Of a DNA stretch of 64,000 bases, positions 63,011 through 64,000 are shown one piece after another. Numbering within the stretch: the stretch's first letter is position 1; the number at the start of each line of letters is the position of its first letter. The position numbers and the translations under genes were made by a program. The notes beneath the pieces were generated by a model. That model searched no databases. It saw nothing but the letters and a program-made list of their open reading frames with translations, and was not told where the DNA came from. The DNA is from Diabrotica undecimpunctata (Eukaryota; Arthropoda; Insecta; Coleoptera; Chrysomelidae): positions 82,337,889 through 82,401,888 of the forward strand of contig NC_092808.1 of NCBI RefSeq assembly GCF_040954645.1. Reading direction: 5' to 3'.

Positions 63011-63588
63011 ATAGAAGTAACGGTCGAATCTATCATTTATAATTGGAACTATATTAATGTTGATACCATTTAGTTTTACAAATAAATTCAAGCTTTCTTC
63101 TGTTCTGTACTTAACATTTTGTAAATTTTAGAAGTTTATAAAAGATTAATTGTTTGTTTTAAAATTTTATTCGGTGCTCTTATAGAGCATAAGGAATAAA
63201 AAATTATATTAAAAATGCAAGATGATTATTTCAAAGAAGTTATGCTGTAATGCTAGAAATGTAATTTGCTTAGTTTTTTCTTAAAAAAAAACTGTAATTG
63301 TTAAAGAAGGAACCTAATAATATACAATCTAAAAAAATATTTTATTTCCTAATTCTATGCTACAATATAATTTACAGTTATTTTATTTTACAATAAATTA
63401 GTTACCTACTATATACAAAAATATATCACAATCATATTAACAATCTAAACACAGAATTTTCATTTATTTATATAATGATAGACGAATAAATTGACTTGGA
63501 CAAATAATTTATGAATCACATTTTAGTTCTCGTATTCACAGAATGCATAACAAAAAACAGTATGTAAAATCATTACGTTTTACTGAAA
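63011..63588 (-). other. Probable 3' UTR and flank of the transporter
   Basis: AT-rich. AATAAA on the minus strand at 63463-63468 could serve as the polyadenylation signal about 120 bp past the stop codon. Confidence 0.4.
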
Positions 63589-64000
63589 TTAAACTCGAGT
63601 GTTTTCGATCTCCTTTTCCTTTTCCTTTTCCTTGTTCTTTCCTTTTAGAATCATTTGAATCTCTTCCAAAGATTTACCTTTAGTTTCGGGAACAATATAA
63701 TAACTAAAAATGGCTGTAAATATACAGCTTATTGAAAATACATAAAATGGATACTCTAAACCAAAATTGTCTGCTAGTCGCTGATAGATCTGAAGAGACA
63801 ATAGTGAAGCTATAACATATGTTGCGTCGACTAGAGTCATACCGTATCCTTTAACATTGGCAGGGAAGAGTTCTGGAGCAAGGACTATAGGAACTAGACC
63901 TAGTCCCAATTTAAAGACACAAGCGTACACCATAATACATACTATAGGGATCCAACTGACGGATGCTGTTTCATATCCAGAATTTTTTACAGTAAAGTAA
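63589..64000 (-). CDS. MFS sugar transporter, C-terminal exon (partial)
   Basis: Facilitative sugar carrier of the plasma membrane, probably of the trehalose/glucose (Tret1-like) group. The open frame enters from the window edge, so the start is not in view; the internal Met at 63933 is not the start. Visible: a transmembrane segment around VSWIPIVCIMVYACVFKLGL, the EXXP-type loop PIVLAPELFPANVKGYGM, two more membrane segments (YVIASLLSLQIY; YPFYVFSISCIFTAIFSYYI), and the family signature VPETKGKSLEEIQ at the cytoplasmic C-terminus. It ends in an unusual run of Lys-Glu repeats. The Pro-rich loop has APELFP where many family members have GEIFP. Intact as far as seen. Substrate is inferred from family only. 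Confidence 0.9.
   Translation of the reverse strand, partial: YFTVKNSGYETASVSWIPIVCIMVYACVFKLGLGLVPIVLAPELFPANVKGYGMTLVDATYVIASLLSLQIYQRLADNFGLEYPFYVFSISCIFTAIFSYYIVPETKGKSLEEIQMILKGKNKEKEKEKEIENTRV

Overview
This is eukaryotic, AT-rich, repeat-dense DNA that looks like an insect genome, possibly a beetle. That is inferred from the mix of piggyBac, BEL/Pao, Ty3/gypsy, RTE-like and Jockey/I-like elements, Penelope-like elements (PLEs), very long (TA)n tracts, and a trehalose/sugar-transporter-like exon. There are no operons, CRISPR arrays or bacterial genes. Only two stretches look like host genes: a 3' exon of an unknown protein at 13375-13931 (minus) and the last exon of an MFS sugar transporter at 63589-64000 (minus). 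Almost everything else that codes is transposon-derived, mostly broken.

Layout. 0-4 kb: BEL/Pao and gypsy remnants. 4.7-6 kb: LINE reverse-transcriptase fragments in direct repeat. 7.1-8.8 kb: a decayed gene with a CDSCGGQNKN-type core (DUF7869-like). 9-11.8 kb: a PLE end and LINE fragments. 13-22 kb: (TA)n tracts carrying the putative host exon, a PLE with 1.58-kb inverted arms, a small foldback element, and two LTR-like units with a TATA box and heat-shock-element-like sites. 22-27 kb: gypsy pol, a second PLE copy and LINE scraps. 27.26-27.70 kb: a palindrome of two PLE ends.

28.9-45.1 kb is a four-level nest. LINE A is split by a gypsy element (TSD atact). The 5' LTR of that gypsy element is split by LINE B (TSD gttaggtt). 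LINE B is split by a piggyBac element (TSD TTAA). Two further hairpin-type elements also sit in LINE A. 45-48.7 kb has no recognisable genes. 48.7-51.8 kb is a minus-strand gypsy element and 52-52.8 kb a second PLE family. 53.2-59.8 kb is a Jockey-like LINE split by an almost intact RTE-type LINE and by a 1.14-kb copy of the 49-50 kb gypsy segment, the latter flanked by 89-bp direct repeats. 60-63 kb holds PLE remnants before the transporter exon.

The most interesting threads are: a set of hammerhead-ribozyme-like motifs in PLE ends, one element copy ending exactly at the predicted ribozyme cleavage position; association of PLEs with (TA)n; an LTR-like repeat with conserved heat-shock-like sites; and the 89-bp duplication around an LTR-less pol fragment. 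I see no convincing new multi-gene system. All homology statements come from reading translated motifs by eye; no database search was possible.
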